From Bacteroidota bacterium (GTDB lineage: Bacteria > Bacteroidota > Bacteroidia > B-17B0 > Aurantibacillaceae): a stretch of DNA of 64,000 nucleotides. Below, one piece after another: positions 1 through 8,071 of the stretch (the first letter of the stretch is position 1; each line of letters opens with the position of its first letter). Made by a program: the position numbers and the translations under genes. The notes below the pieces were generated by a model. It was not told the DNA's origin. It did not search any database and saw only the letters and a list, made by a program, of their open reading frames with translations. The stretch spans positions 62,001-126,000 of the forward strand of contig CANFTW010000002.1 in NCBI GenBank assembly GCA_947450025.1, written 5' to 3'.

Positions 1-312
1 AAATTAATCGATGCTATTGAAAAAAGAATTCCAGGTATAAAATCAAAAATAAAATCCTATACAAGTGCCACACCTTTAACTTACCGAGATTATATTGGAA
101 GTAGAGATGGCTCGTTATATGGCGCTATTAAAGATTATAAAGAACCTTTAAAAACATTTATTACTCCTCGAACAAAAATCAATAATTTATTTTTAACGGG
201 GCAAAACTTAAATTTACATGGTGTCCTTGGTGTTACAGTGAGTTCAGTTGTAACTTGTACCGAAATTTTAGGTGATCCCGACTTAATTACAAAAATCAAA
301 AACGCTTCATAA
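1..312 (+). CDS. FAD-dependent oxidoreductase, phytoene desaturase / carotenoid isomerase-like (3' end)
   Basis: Only the last 103 codons are in the window; frame 1 is open from base 1 to the TAA at 310-312. The tail contains a PRTKINNLFLTGQNL segment followed by HGVLGVTVSS and an ILG helix. This is the FAD-binding C-terminal signature of the CrtI / RetSat / CrtISO family (NAD(P)/FAD-dependent oxidoreductases acting on carotenoids or retinoids). The substrate cannot be told from this fragment; carotenoid or flexirubin-type pigment metabolism is an inference. The next gene starts 16 bases downstream on the same strand, so the two may be co-transcribed. Confidence 0.7.
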   Translation, partial: KLIDAIEKRIPGIKSKIKSYTSATPLTYRDYIGSRDGSLYGAIKDYKEPLKTFITPRTKINNLFLTGQNLNLHGVLGVTVSSVVTCTEILGDPDLITKIKNAS

Positions 313-328
313 TTTTTAACTCATTTAT

Positions 329-1177
329 ATGTTAACACTCACTCCATCCGAACTTAATGTCCCACAACTTCATCAATATTTATTGGGAGCTATTGGTCCA
401 CGTCCAATTTGTTTTGCTAGCACGGTTGATGCGCAAGGCAATCATAACGTCGCACCCTTTAGTTTTTTTAATGTATTTTCTGCAAAACCACCCATCGCAA
501 TATTTTCACCTAATTTAAGTGGAAGAACAGGGCAAGCAAAAGACACTCACCTAAATATTAAAGAAGTACCGGAGTGCGTGATTAATATTGTGAACTATAA
601 TATGGTACAGCAAATGAGCTTGGCAAGTAGTCCTTTCCCGAAAGGTGTGAGCGAATTTGAAAAAGCAGGCTTTACGCCCATTGCCTCGGATTTGGTAAAA
701 CCAATGCGTGTAAAAGAAAGTCCAGTACAATTAGAGTGCAAAGTTTTTGAACTAAAAAAAATTGGCAATTGTAATTTAGTGATGTGTGAGATTATAAAAA
801 TTCACATTGATGAATCTGTTTTAAATGAACAGAATATGATTGACCAACAAAAAATTGATTTAGTAGCACGTATGGGTGGAAACTGGTATTGCCGAGCACA
901 TGGCGATGCTTTATTTGAAATTGAAAAACCAATTACCACCATCGGCATTGGGTTTGATCATATTCCAAACTCTATTAAATCTAGTACAGTTTTAACCGGG
1001 AATAACTTAGGGCAATTAGGTAATATAGAAGTTTTACCAACCGAAGAAGACATCGTCAACTATCACAAAACGCTAACAACATCCTTTGCAAGTGACATCG
1101 AAAAGCATTTATTTGCAAAAACATTATTAGATGCTAATAAAGTAAAAGATGCTTGGTGTGTGCTACTTCATTCATAA
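329..1177 (+). CDS. Flavin reductase-like domain protein (DIM6/NTAB type)
   Basis: A 282-residue soluble protein. The N-terminal half (about residues 15-165) has the FMN-binding split-barrel of flavin reductase-like proteins, with the typical GPRPICFASTVDAQG strand and NVAPFSFFN turn. Such enzymes bind FMN and either reduce free flavin with NAD(P)H for a partner or act as oxidoreductases. The last 100 residues are an extension often seen in bacterial homologs of about this length. The ATG at 329 puts the barrel at the usual distance from the N terminus. It lies 16 bases after the oxidoreductase fragment and may supply reduced flavin to it, which is inference. The exact substrate is unknown. 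Confidence 0.8.
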   Translation: MLTLTPSELNVPQLHQYLLGAIGPRPICFASTVDAQGNHNVAPFSFFNVFSAKPPIAIFSPNLSGRTGQAKDTHLNIKEVPECVINIVNYNMVQQMSLASSPFPKGVSEFEKAGFTPIASDLVKPMRVKESPVQLECKVFELKKIGNCNLVMCEIIKIHIDESVLNEQNMIDQQKIDLVARMGGNWYCRAHGDALFEIEKPITTIGIGFDHIPNSIKSSTVLTGNNLGQLGNIEVLPTEEDIVNYHKTLTTSFASDIEKHLFAKTLLDANKVKDAWCVLLHS

Positions 1178-1181
1178 AAAA

Positions 1182-1214
1182 TGATATTTGTCAGATGCTA
1201 AACTGATATTTGTC
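1182..1214. repeat. Two direct copies of an 11-bp sequence, 22-bp period
   Basis: TGATATTTGTC occurs at 1182-1192 and again, identical, at 1204-1214. The start-to-start distance of 22 bp is two helical turns. The pair ends 25 bases upstream of the -7-like box of the ydcH-like gene, so it could be a tandem operator. Function is inferred only from position. Confidence 0.45.
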
Positions 1215-1238
1215 TTTTTCTGTATCGGGCGTTTCGTG

Positions 1239-1246
1239 TAAATTTG
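1239..1246 (+). promoter_or_regulatory. Putative -7 box (TAAATTTG) of the ydcH-like gene
   Basis: TAAATTTG fits the Bacteroidota -7 consensus TAnnTTTG exactly and lies 21 bases before the ATG at 1268. No clear -33 TTTG is seen at the usual 18-23 base distance, so an activator may be needed. Confidence 0.45.
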
Positions 1247-1267
1247 AACAACTAAAAACAACAGACC

Positions 1268-1498
1268 ATGCAAAAACACGATTTATTACACGAATTCCCT
1301 GAATTGAAAGATAAAATCCATGATTTAAAAACATCTAACTCTCATTTCAGAAAATTATTTGACGAATACCACGAAGTTGATCATCAAGTTCATAGTTATG
1401 AAAGTGGGGCTACAGCTACTACCGACGAACATTTACATGAATTAAGAGCAAAACGTGTTCACTTAAAAGACACCCTTTACTCGATGTTAACGAACTAA
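1268..1498 (+). CDS. YdcH-like DUF465 small coiled-coil protein
   Basis: A 76-residue charged helical protein. It has the DUF465/YdcH features: a LLHEFPELKDKIHDLK start, an HFRKLFDEYHEVDHQVH centre and a C-terminal LRAKRVHLKDTLYSML helix. The two helices are predicted to form an antiparallel hairpin that dimerises. The family is widespread but its role is poorly defined. The gene stands alone between its own candidate promoter and a strong terminator, so it is probably monocistronic. Confidence 0.85.
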   Translation: MQKHDLLHEFPELKDKIHDLKTSNSHFRKLFDEYHEVDHQVHSYESGATATTDEHLHELRAKRVHLKDTLYSMLTN

Positions 1499-1520
1499 AA
1501 AACGTTTAAGTTTTATATAA

Positions 1521-1554
1521 AAAAAGTCATTCGAAATTTCGAATGACTTTTTTT
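1521..1554 (+). terminator. Rho-independent terminator after the ydcH-like gene
   Basis: A perfect palindrome, AGTCATTCGAAA then TTTCGAATGACT (1525-1548), is flanked by A-run and T-run. It ends in a run of seven T and lies 23 bases after the stop codon. Confidence 0.85.
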
Positions 1555-1585
1555 ATATAAAGGATTTATAGTAAATTTATTGTTA

Positions 1586-2083
1586 ATGCGTGCCATTTCA
1601 TTTGTAAGTCATATTGATAAATTAAGTTATCTGAAAACCTTTTATATTGAGGTGCCAGCAAACATTGTCAAAAAAATTGGCGGTATTGGTAAAATACGGT
1701 TACTCTGCAAAGTAAATCAACAAATAACCTTTCAGTGTGGCTTAATGTCGTTGCCAGAAGGTAAAGCCTATATTTCGATTAATAGTAAACGAATGAAAGA
1801 AATAAGCGTAACACATGGAGATGAAGTAAACGTTGTTTTAACCGAAGACACAAGTGAATATGGCGTTGATGTTCCTGAAGAATTAACCGAGTTATTTAAA
1901 CAAGACTCTGAAGCTAAAAGTCGTTTTAATTTATTAAAACCAGGCATGCAACGTTATATATTAAATTATGTAAATACTGTAAAATCTCCTCAACTCAGAG
2001 TAGATAGAGCATTTTTGTTAATTTCTAATTTAAAGCTTTTAAAACCAGGCAAAGAAACGTTTAAAGAAATGTTGGGTAAATAA
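1586..2083 (+). CDS. DUF1905 / YdeI-OmpD-associated family protein
   Basis: A 165-residue protein. Residues about 10-90 are a small beta-barrel of DUF1905 type (FYIEVPANIVKKIGG and CGLMSLPEGKAYISIN). Residues about 105-150 are the YdeI/OmpD-associated helical domain (LTELFKQDSEAKSRFNLLKP followed by RYILNYVNTVKS). Proteins with this pair are conserved in Bacteroidota and have been linked to protection against bacteriocins or stress, but no biochemical activity is firmly established. I chose the ATG at 1586; a TTG two codons earlier (1580) would also be in frame. The gene follows a terminator, so it has its own promoter. Confidence 0.75.
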   Translation: MRAISFVSHIDKLSYLKTFYIEVPANIVKKIGGIGKIRLLCKVNQQITFQCGLMSLPEGKAYISINSKRMKEISVTHGDEVNVVLTEDTSEYGVDVPEELTELFKQDSEAKSRFNLLKPGMQRYILNYVNTVKSPQLRVDRAFLLISNLKLLKPGKETFKEMLGK

Positions 2084-2198
2084 TTCTAAACGAATCAATA
2101 GCACCAAGCGAGTAGTTAGTGGCAAGAAGGCGTGCAATATTCCATTAGTCAAGCACAATATTAAAGCTATAAAAACGTTCTATTGAAAATAGAAAAAC

Positions 2199-2852
2199 AT
2201 GAAAAAATTAATAAGCATCTTGGCATTTATTTACATCGTTCAAATTTCAAATGGTCAAGACAGCATTAGACATTTTGAGTTCGGCTCAACACTTATCACT
2301 ATTAATTCATTTAACACTAACTATTACATTGCTCCTGACAAACCCTCTGTTGAATTTATTAATGGTGTCTTTTTTCGGTTTACAAAAAAAAGGTTTGGAC
2401 TTCGGATTCATGCAAGTTACACTGATAACTCGAATACTTATGCATCACCTGTTGGCATGGCCGACGGTGTAAGCGGTGACATTAATAACAAAGACTTAAG
2501 AATTGGTGTTGGTGGACAATTTTCAATTATAAAACGTAAAGAATGGTTTTATACGTTCCTCGACCTTTCGTATCGCAACGTATTTTCAACAGGACATTAT
2601 TACGGCGGATTTGGAGGTGCTAACGATCGTTTTTCAAGCACTGCAAATGGGGTTGACGCTTACTTAGGTTTAGGTTTTAAAATCAAAACGTTTAAGAATG
2701 TTTTTTTATCACCCGAAGTAGGTTATTTTATTTCAAATAAATTTGTGAGCAAAACGACAACACATATGACTTTTGGGCAATCTACAAAATACAATTACAA
2801 TGAAACGGATATTCACCCGGCTCTTAAATTACATTTGACAGTTAAATTTTAA
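2199..2852 (+). CDS. Predicted outer-membrane beta-barrel protein
   Basis: A 217-residue protein with a clear signal peptide (MKKLISILAFIYIVQISNGQ, likely cut after residue 19-20). The rest alternates hydrophobic and polar residues, with aromatic-rich strands such as GLRIHASYTDNS, FYTFLDLSYRNVF and FLSPEVGYF. It ends in HPALKLHLTVKF, a terminal phenylalanine strand typical of outer-membrane barrels. The estimated 8-10 strands fit a small OmpW/OmpA-type barrel. I do not recognise a family, and no functional motif is visible. The gap before it (2084-2198) shows no clear feature; the 255 bases after it, up to 3107, hold a TAAATTTG at 3015-3022 but no correctly spaced -33 box. Confidence 0.6.
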   Translation: MKKLISILAFIYIVQISNGQDSIRHFEFGSTLITINSFNTNYYIAPDKPSVEFINGVFFRFTKKRFGLRIHASYTDNSNTYASPVGMADGVSGDINNKDLRIGVGGQFSIIKRKEWFYTFLDLSYRNVFSTGHYYGGFGGANDRFSSTANGVDAYLGLGFKIKTFKNVFLSPEVGYFISNKFVSKTTTHMTFGQSTKYNYNETDIHPALKLHLTVKF

Positions 2853-3107
2853 TTTGTAGCAGATACCGACAGAAAAGCTGTGCCATAGCTATAACTCAAG
2901 CTAACAAAAAGTTCTTGGAAATACTACAACAAGTCTAGTAGCATCTTAAAACTTGTTCAAAATGAAGGATACTGTTTGAATATTATTTTCATTTTTCAGA
3001 TATCCAAAACGCATTAAATTTGGTAAAAACAGTTCGGTAGACAACTTTTCAAATTAATCCTTTATTTAGTATGAAAACATTAGATGCCATTTTATCAAAA
3101 ACTATCA

Positions 3108-3530
3108 ATGAAAAAAATATTTCTATTAACCACAATCGTGTTACTATTTAATTCATGTACTTTTATTATTTATAATTACCGAGGTAAATTAGTCACTGAA
3201 TATAAAATTGTAAATACAACAAAAGATATCAATTCTAAAATAGCAATTGGAAAATTGATTTACGATCTTTCAGAAAATGAACATTTTTATACACGAAAAG
3301 CAAGTCCAACATTTGATTCGATATACTTTTACGGACCAGACTACCATACATTCAAAATAAAAATTCAAGAAATAAATGATACTATAAAAGTAAATCTTAA
3401 TTATATCGGCTATCAAGGGTTTCGATCAAGACCTCCTCACAAATTATTTATTCAAAGCCTTTCTGATACTTTAAAAAACAAATTTAAAGCAACTCAAATT
3501 ATTAATATAAACATTAGCAACGAAAAATAA
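3108..3530 (+). CDS. Hypothetical lipoprotein
   Basis: A 140-residue protein. The ATG at 3108 gives a lipoprotein signal, MKKIFLLTTIVLLFNSC, with the lipidated cysteine at residue 17. An in-frame ATG eight codons upstream (3084) would bury the signal, so it is rejected. The mature part is rich in Ile, Lys, Tyr and Asn without a recognised domain. It is probably anchored in the outer or inner membrane facing the periplasm. No neighbour gives a hint of function. Confidence 0.6.
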   Translation: MKKIFLLTTIVLLFNSCTFIIYNYRGKLVTEYKIVNTTKDINSKIAIGKLIYDLSENEHFYTRKASPTFDSIYFYGPDYHTFKIKIQEINDTIKVNLNYIGYQGFRSRPPHKLFIQSLSDTLKNKFKATQIININISNEK

Positions 3531-3600
3531 GATAATAACATTACCTATGAAACCATAGCTTTCAAAAACATATTAGAATTATTTCTAAAAACATTCACCA

Positions 3601-3630
3601 ACAAAAAGGAGGATAATTTCTTATCCTCCT
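3601..3630 (-). terminator. Terminator of the dipeptidyl-peptidase gene
   Basis: A 10-bp perfect stem, AGGAGGATAA / TTATCCTCCT, with a 4-base loop. Read on the minus strand it is followed by TTTTTG, which suits the gene ending at 3666. Confidence 0.75.
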
Positions 3631-3665
3631 CCTGCCATCTCTATAGAGGGAATATAAATTTAAAA

Positions 3666-5756
3666 TTAATTAATAACTGGCAAGTAGCTATAGTTTTTGC
3701 TATACTCTAACATTTGTTCTGTAAAGCTTTTTGGATATTCAATTTTCACATCCACTATTTTTCCATCTTTCATCACCGGTGTTAACTTAGGTTGAATAAA
3801 TCCTTGGTAAGGTGCCATATTCAACTTACTATAACGCTCTAAAACTTCTTTATGCAAAGCTTGATCTACTTTTACTCCGTAGTTTTCAATTAAATCCTTA
3901 CCAGCTTTATAATCACCTTGAGATTTAATGCGTTGTAATTCTTTTAATAATTCGCCAAATAACACGCGTAATTTTAAATAATCGTTAATCACAAAATAGG
4001 TTTTACCATTTTCTACTTTCTTTTCAATCACATTATCTTTTTTACCTTTTTCAAATGCCCAAGCCGAAATCATTTGACGATTACGCATGTGTGCTTCCTC
4101 AATATTATCGCCTAATTTTAAACGAGATAATTGAACCATTAAGCCTTTGGTAATGTATTCGTCATAAGACGCTTTACCATACTCTAATGATGGCATCACT
4201 CTTAAGTCTACTAATTTTTGATCCATTAAATAATATAAAGCTACTAAATCAGCACGGCCTTCTTCTAAGGCTGAAGCATAATTTTTTAATGTTTCATGTG
4301 GTTGACCAACACCTGGTTCAATTTGTCCACTAGCATGCCCAATAACCTCATGCATATCCGTATGTAATTTATCTGCTAAACCAGCATACTCTAATACATT
4401 TTTCTTAATCACATCATTATAATAAAATTCATTCACAACACTTCCGCCAGCAGCTTTTTCATAAGCCTCTACAATGTTACCTAAGTTTACTGATTTAGAA
4501 CCATGAGTTTCTCTAATCCACTCGTTGTTTGGTAAATTAATTCCTATTGGGGTAGATGGTGCTGCATCGCCACTTTCCATCACGGCATTAATCACTTTAG
4601 CAGAAATCCCTTTTACATTTTTCTTTTTATGTTGAGTCAATAAAGTTGAATTATCTTCAAACCACTGTGCATTAGCACCAATGGTTGCTATACGTTTTGA
4701 CGCTTCAAAATCTCTCACAGATACAACCGACTCAAAGGTTGCTTTTTTTCCTAATGGATCTTCGTATACCTCAATAAATCCGTTAGTCACATCAATAGCA
4801 CTTTGCGTATCTTTTACCCAAGCAATATTATAATCATCAAAATCTTTTAAAGAACCTGATTTATAAAACGCTACTAATTTTTCTAAAGCTAATTTTTGTT
4901 CGCCATTTTCTGCCACTGTAATTGCTTTCTCTAACCAATACACAATTTTTTCAATTGCTAAAGTGTACATTCCTCCTACTTTCCAAACCTTTTCTACAAT
5001 CACTCCATTTTCTTTCAACAACTTGCTATTTAAGCCGATCATCACGGGAGTTTTACTGTTTTTATCAATTTGTTTCTCATAAAAAGCAATCGCTTCTTTT
5101 TGATTCACACCTTCATAAAAATTAACTGCAGAACTTGTAATTAAATCTTTACTAGCATCTAAGCTGACTTTCTTAGGAGCGATTTTTGGATCGAAAATAA
5201 TTGGCAATAAACGAGCTGTAAAATCTTTTACTGATTCTCCAGCATTTAAAGGTAATTTAGAAGCTTCAGCATTCGTGATGAATTGTGCAAATACTTCTTG
5301 AGAACATTCAGGGAAAAATTTCTCACTTCCATAATGATGGTGAATACCACGGCTAAACCAAACACGTTTAGCATATACCATAAATTTTTTATAATCTTCG
5401 TTATTCACATCACCCTTGTAGGATTCTATAATAGCATCAATGGTTTTACGAATCGTTAAATTGAACTTATAGTTTTGATCCCACATGATATCTCTACCAC
5501 ATAAAGCTGCTTCCGATAAATAATACAATAACTCTTTTTGTTGAAGCGATAATTGATCAAATCCTGGTACTTCGTAACGTAAAATTCTTAAGTCAGCAAA
5601 CTGCTCGCTAACATATTCAAAAGTTTCAGAAGAATCTTTCATCATAGTGTCTTGTTTTATGGCAACATCGGTTGATTTTAAATCATTTTGATTTGACTTA
5701 CAGGCACCCAACATCAATGTGGCTGTTATAGGTAAAATAAAAAATTTAGTGGTCAT
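3666..5756 (-). CDS. Dipeptidyl-peptidase III, family M49 (lipoprotein)
   Basis: A 696-residue zinc peptidase that removes dipeptides from the N termini of short peptides. The M49 signatures are present: the zinc motif HEVIGH at 469-474 followed by ASGQ, and the second zinc motif EEGRAD at 498-503. Its length fits the family. The N terminus is a lipoprotein signal with lipobox LGAC (Cys19), so the enzyme is membrane-anchored, probably in the periplasm or at the surface, where it would process imported peptides. It is transcribed alone, with a promoter in the 72-base gap before oxyR and a terminator behind it. Confidence 0.93.
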   Translation of the reverse strand: MTTKFFILPITATLMLGACKSNQNDLKSTDVAIKQDTMMKDSSETFEYVSEQFADLRILRYEVPGFDQLSLQQKELLYYLSEAALCGRDIMWDQNYKFNLTIRKTIDAIIESYKGDVNNEDYKKFMVYAKRVWFSRGIHHHYGSEKFFPECSQEVFAQFITNAEASKLPLNAGESVKDFTARLLPIIFDPKIAPKKVSLDASKDLITSSAVNFYEGVNQKEAIAFYEKQIDKNSKTPVMIGLNSKLLKENGVIVEKVWKVGGMYTLAIEKIVYWLEKAITVAENGEQKLALEKLVAFYKSGSLKDFDDYNIAWVKDTQSAIDVTNGFIEVYEDPLGKKATFESVVSVRDFEASKRIATIGANAQWFEDNSTLLTQHKKKNVKGISAKVINAVMESGDAAPSTPIGINLPNNEWIRETHGSKSVNLGNIVEAYEKAAGGSVVNEFYYNDVIKKNVLEYAGLADKLHTDMHEVIGHASGQIEPGVGQPHETLKNYASALEEGRADLVALYYLMDQKLVDLRVMPSLEYGKASYDEYITKGLMVQLSRLKLGDNIEEAHMRNRQMISAWAFEKGKKDNVIEKKVENGKTYFVINDYLKLRVLFGELLKELQRIKSQGDYKAGKDLIENYGVKVDQALHKEVLERYSKLNMAPYQGFIQPKLTPVMKDGKIVDVKIEYPKSFTEQMLEYSKNYSYLPVIN

Positions 5757-5776
5757 TTTAGTTTAGTTTAGTAATG

Positions 5777-5807
5777 CAAGAATAAGGTTTAATTCATTGA
5801 AAAACAA
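5777..5807 (-). promoter_or_regulatory. Putative promoter of the dipeptidyl-peptidase gene
   Basis: Read on the minus strand: TTG (5805-5807), a 20-base spacer, then TATTCTTG (5777-5784). This matches the Bacteroidota -33/-7 pattern with one change in the -7 box. It lies about 20 bases before the ATG. Confidence 0.5.
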
Positions 5808-5828
5808 GTCTATCAGCCTAATTTTAAA

Positions 5829-6764
5829 CTAAAAATTCAAGACGTTAAATTTATTAGTTTCTTTCATGTCGCTGGGGATGACAGACATAATAGAGTCATT
5901 TAAACAGTCTATTAATTTTGCCTTAATAAATTCGCGATAAGTAATGATACTAATTTCTCTAACAGGTTCAGGAGACTTAAATACACGTAAACGCTTTTTT
6001 TGAAGATTGGTTAAATGTTGAGTAGCTAATTCGGGAATAATCGTCATCCCAAAATCGCTATCGACCATATTTTTTAAAGTTTCAATACTTCCTGCATTGT
6101 AATGAAAATGTTCTTCATTTTCGTTCATTTTTTTTAAAGCACAAAAGTTTAAAATTTGAGATCGCATACAATGTCCTTCTTCCAATAGCCACAAACGATT
6201 AACCTTGATGTCTTTTGGCAAAACAAATTTCTTGTCAAAACCTTTTTCTTTTTGATTCACATACAAATAATATTTTTCATAAAACAAAACCTTTTCTGTG
6301 ATTGAAGAGTCATGCAATGGAGTTGCTAAAATTCCTGCATCAATATCACCCGATTTTAATTGTTGAATAATCATATCCGTCGTTAACTCGTTGATGATTA
6401 ATTTTACTAAGGGATATTGTAGCATAAACTGTTTTAAAAACAGAGGCAATAAATAAGGTGCTAACGTAGGGATTATACCAATTTTAAGCTCACCGATTAC
6501 AATTCCTTTTTCATCTTCAATAATTTCTTTTAATTTTTTTGACTCCAAAATAATTTTTCGAGCTTGTACAATAAGTTTTTTACCAACATCGGTTGTTTTA
6601 ACAGGCTGTTTACTCCGGTCAAATATTTTAACTTCCAACTCATCCTCTAATTTTTTTATCATCATGCTCAGTGTCGCTTGTGTGACAAAACAAGATTCAG
6701 ATGCTTTTACGAAATTCTTAAGCTTATCAACAGCGATAATGTATTCGAGTTGTTGTAGGTTCAT
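5829..6764 (-). CDS. oxyR: Hydrogen peroxide-sensing LysR regulator OxyR
   Basis: A 311-residue LysR-type regulator. The N-terminal winged helix (residues 1-60) has the usual QQLEYIIAVDKLKNFVKAS and TQATLSMMIKKLEDEL helices. The effector domain carries EEGHCMRSQILNFC, with cysteines at positions 199 and 208, the same numbers as the redox pair of E. coli OxyR that forms a disulfide on oxidation by H2O2. It is divergent from ahpC, and the shared intergenic region holds a near-consensus OxyR site, so control of ahpC-ahpD and of itself is expected. The assignment rests on sequence plus context and is very secure. Confidence 0.95.
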   Translation of the reverse strand: MNLQQLEYIIAVDKLKNFVKASESCFVTQATLSMMIKKLEDELEVKIFDRSKQPVKTTDVGKKLIVQARKIILESKKLKEIIEDEKGIVIGELKIGIIPTLAPYLLPLFLKQFMLQYPLVKLIINELTTDMIIQQLKSGDIDAGILATPLHDSSITEKVLFYEKYYLYVNQKEKGFDKKFVLPKDIKVNRLWLLEEGHCMRSQILNFCALKKMNENEEHFHYNAGSIETLKNMVDSDFGMTIIPELATQHLTNLQKKRLRVFKSPEPVREISIITYREFIKAKLIDCLNDSIMSVIPSDMKETNKFNVLNF

Positions 6765-6771
6765 ATATATT

Positions 6772-6807
6772 ATAGATTTTATCTATACAAATATAGATAA
6801 TATCAGT
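6772..6807. promoter_or_regulatory. OxyR operator between oxyR and ahpC
   Basis: The first half (6772-6786) is ATAG-ATTTTAT-CTAT, a perfect match to the half-consensus ATAGnTnnnAnCTAT. The second half (6793-6807) is ATAG-ATAATAT-CAGT, matching except in the last tetrad. The spacer between halves is 6 bases rather than the canonical 7. The site overlaps the ahpC -33 region and begins only 7 bases upstream of the oxyR start codon. Confidence 0.85.
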
Positions 6808-6838
6808 TTGATTGATAAATAAAAAGCTTACAAATTTG
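6807..6838 (+). promoter_or_regulatory. Putative ahpC promoter
   Basis: TTTG (6807-6810), a 20-base spacer, then CAAATTTG (6831-6838), which differs from TAnnTTTG at one position. The -33 element touches the end of the OxyR operator, a typical position for activation by contact with RNA polymerase. The ATG follows 37 bases later. Confidence 0.6.
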
Positions 6839-6875
6839 CATCATCAAATTAAAATATCACTTAAAACAATAAAAA

Positions 6876-7433
6876 ATGGAAACTAACAAAGTAACTTCAG
6901 TAGGGTCTAAATTCCCACAATTCAACAAACAAGCCGTTGTATCAACAGAACAAGGAAAAGAATTTGAAATGATTAGCAACGACATCCATATGGCTAAAGG
7001 CAAATGGATGGTACAATTTTGGTGGCCAAAGGATTTTACCTTTGTGTGCCCAACTGAAATTGCTGAATTTAATAAACATGTGCAGGATTTTTCGGACAGA
7101 GACACTGTTCTGGTAGGAGCATCCACTGACAATGAATTTGTACACTTAGCTTGGAGAAAAAATCATGAAGATTTAAAGAATTTAAAATTTCCAATGTTAG
7201 CAGACACCTCAAAATCATTGGCAGAAGAATTAGGGATTTTAGACACTTTAGAAAAAATTGCTTATAGAACTACCTACATCGTTGATCCACAAGGCATGGT
7301 GCGTTGGGTAAGTGTATACGATTTAAACGTTGGAAGAAATGTGAATGAGGTCATCAGAGTTTTAGATGCCTTACAGACAGATGAATTATGTCCTTGTAAC
7401 TGGAAAAAAGGAGAAGAAACTATTCACGCATAA
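6876..7433 (+). CDS. ahpC: Peroxiredoxin AhpC (mycobacterial/AhpD-linked type)
   Basis: A 185-residue peroxiredoxin. The peroxidatic cysteine is C58 in PKDFTFVCPTE, and resolving cysteines sit at C172 and C174 in ELCPCNWKKG. This three-cysteine layout and the surrounding sequence resemble Mycobacterium AhpC more than the enterobacterial form that uses AhpF. It reduces H2O2, organic peroxides and possibly peroxynitrite in the cytoplasm. The next gene, 9 bases downstream, is an AhpD-like protein, which fits: in mycobacteria AhpD reduces oxidised AhpC. No ahpF is present in the window. Expression is probably induced by peroxide through OxyR. Confidence 0.95.
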   Translation: METNKVTSVGSKFPQFNKQAVVSTEQGKEFEMISNDIHMAKGKWMVQFWWPKDFTFVCPTEIAEFNKHVQDFSDRDTVLVGASTDNEFVHLAWRKNHEDLKNLKFPMLADTSKSLAEELGILDTLEKIAYRTTYIVDPQGMVRWVSVYDLNVGRNVNEVIRVLDALQTDELCPCNWKKGEETIHA

Positions 7434-7442
7434 AAAGTAATT

Positions 7443-8030
7443 ATGGAAAATACAATCATCAATGAAACCCTAGAAGGGTTATTAAATACAATCAACTTTA
7501 AAACAGATGCGCCACAAGCCTTAATTGATATGGGAAATATAGACGCTCGCTATCTAAAAGATTTAAAAATTAATGTGAGTAATGCATTGAAATATGAAAG
7601 CTTAACCGAAAAGGAAAGTACTTTATTAGCTTTAAGCGTAACCATAAATGAAAAAACAAAATCATTAGAACTAGCCTTACTTGAAAAGGCTAAGAAGGCT
7701 GGAGCTTCCAAAGAAGAGGTATTAGAAACATATGCATGCGTATCATTACTTAATGTGAATAATGTGTTTTACCGTTTCAGACACTTTACAAAAAAAGAGT
7801 TTTATCAAACAACACCAGCTGGAATTAAAATGACAGTAATGGGAAATCCAACTTTAGGTAAAGAGTTTTTTGAATTAATGAGTTTAGGTATTTCTTCATT
7901 AAACGGTTGCGAACTATGTGTGAATTCTCATGAAGATTCTTTAATAAAATTAGGAACAAGTCAACAACGTATTTATGACGCGGTAAGATTGTTTGCTATT
8001 GTAAAGGGATTAACTGTTTTCTTTGATTAA
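7443..8030 (+). CDS. ahpD: AhpD-family alkylhydroperoxidase / carboxymuconolactone decarboxylase fold
   Basis: A 195-residue all-helical protein with the AhpD active-site motif NGCELCVNSHE: cysteines 156 and 159 form the redox CxxC, and H163 with E164 are the proton-relay residues. In characterised mycobacterial systems AhpD hands electrons from dihydrolipoamide to AhpC. It starts 9 bases after ahpC, so the two form a two-gene operon under OxyR control and end at a strong hairpin. I assign the symbol on motif plus context. A stand-alone peroxidase activity is also possible. Confidence 0.88.
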   Translation: MENTIINETLEGLLNTINFKTDAPQALIDMGNIDARYLKDLKINVSNALKYESLTEKESTLLALSVTINEKTKSLELALLEKAKKAGASKEEVLETYACVSLLNVNNVFYRFRHFTKKEFYQTTPAGIKMTVMGNPTLGKEFFELMSLGISSLNGCELCVNSHEDSLIKLGTSQQRIYDAVRLFAIVKGLTVFFD

Positions 8031-8071
8031 GATTAACCCTGTTAGAGTTTTGAACTCTAGCAGGGTTAATC
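8031..8071. terminator. Long hairpin between convergent ahpD and dnaE
   Basis: Stem GATTAACCCTG / CAGGGTTAATC (11 bp), one mismatch, then TAGAGTT / AACTCTA (7 bp) around a TTG loop. It starts at the base after the ahpD stop codon and ends at the base before the dnaE stop codon. There is no long T-run on either side, so termination may rely on the stem alone. Confidence 0.6.

Noticed and set aside
3071-3151. A 26-codon frame (MKTLDAILSK start) overlapping the lipoprotein start in another frame
   Set aside because: Too short to support as a gene, and no leader-peptide features such as codon runs or an attenuator hairpin follow it.
6857-7145. Minus-strand frames opposite ahpC
   Set aside because: They lie over the highly conserved peroxiredoxin active site and encode nothing recognisable.
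8031-8071. Long hairpin considered as a riboswitch or small RNA
   Set aside because: It fills exactly the gap between two convergent stop codons, the position of a terminator, and shows no conserved aptamer core.
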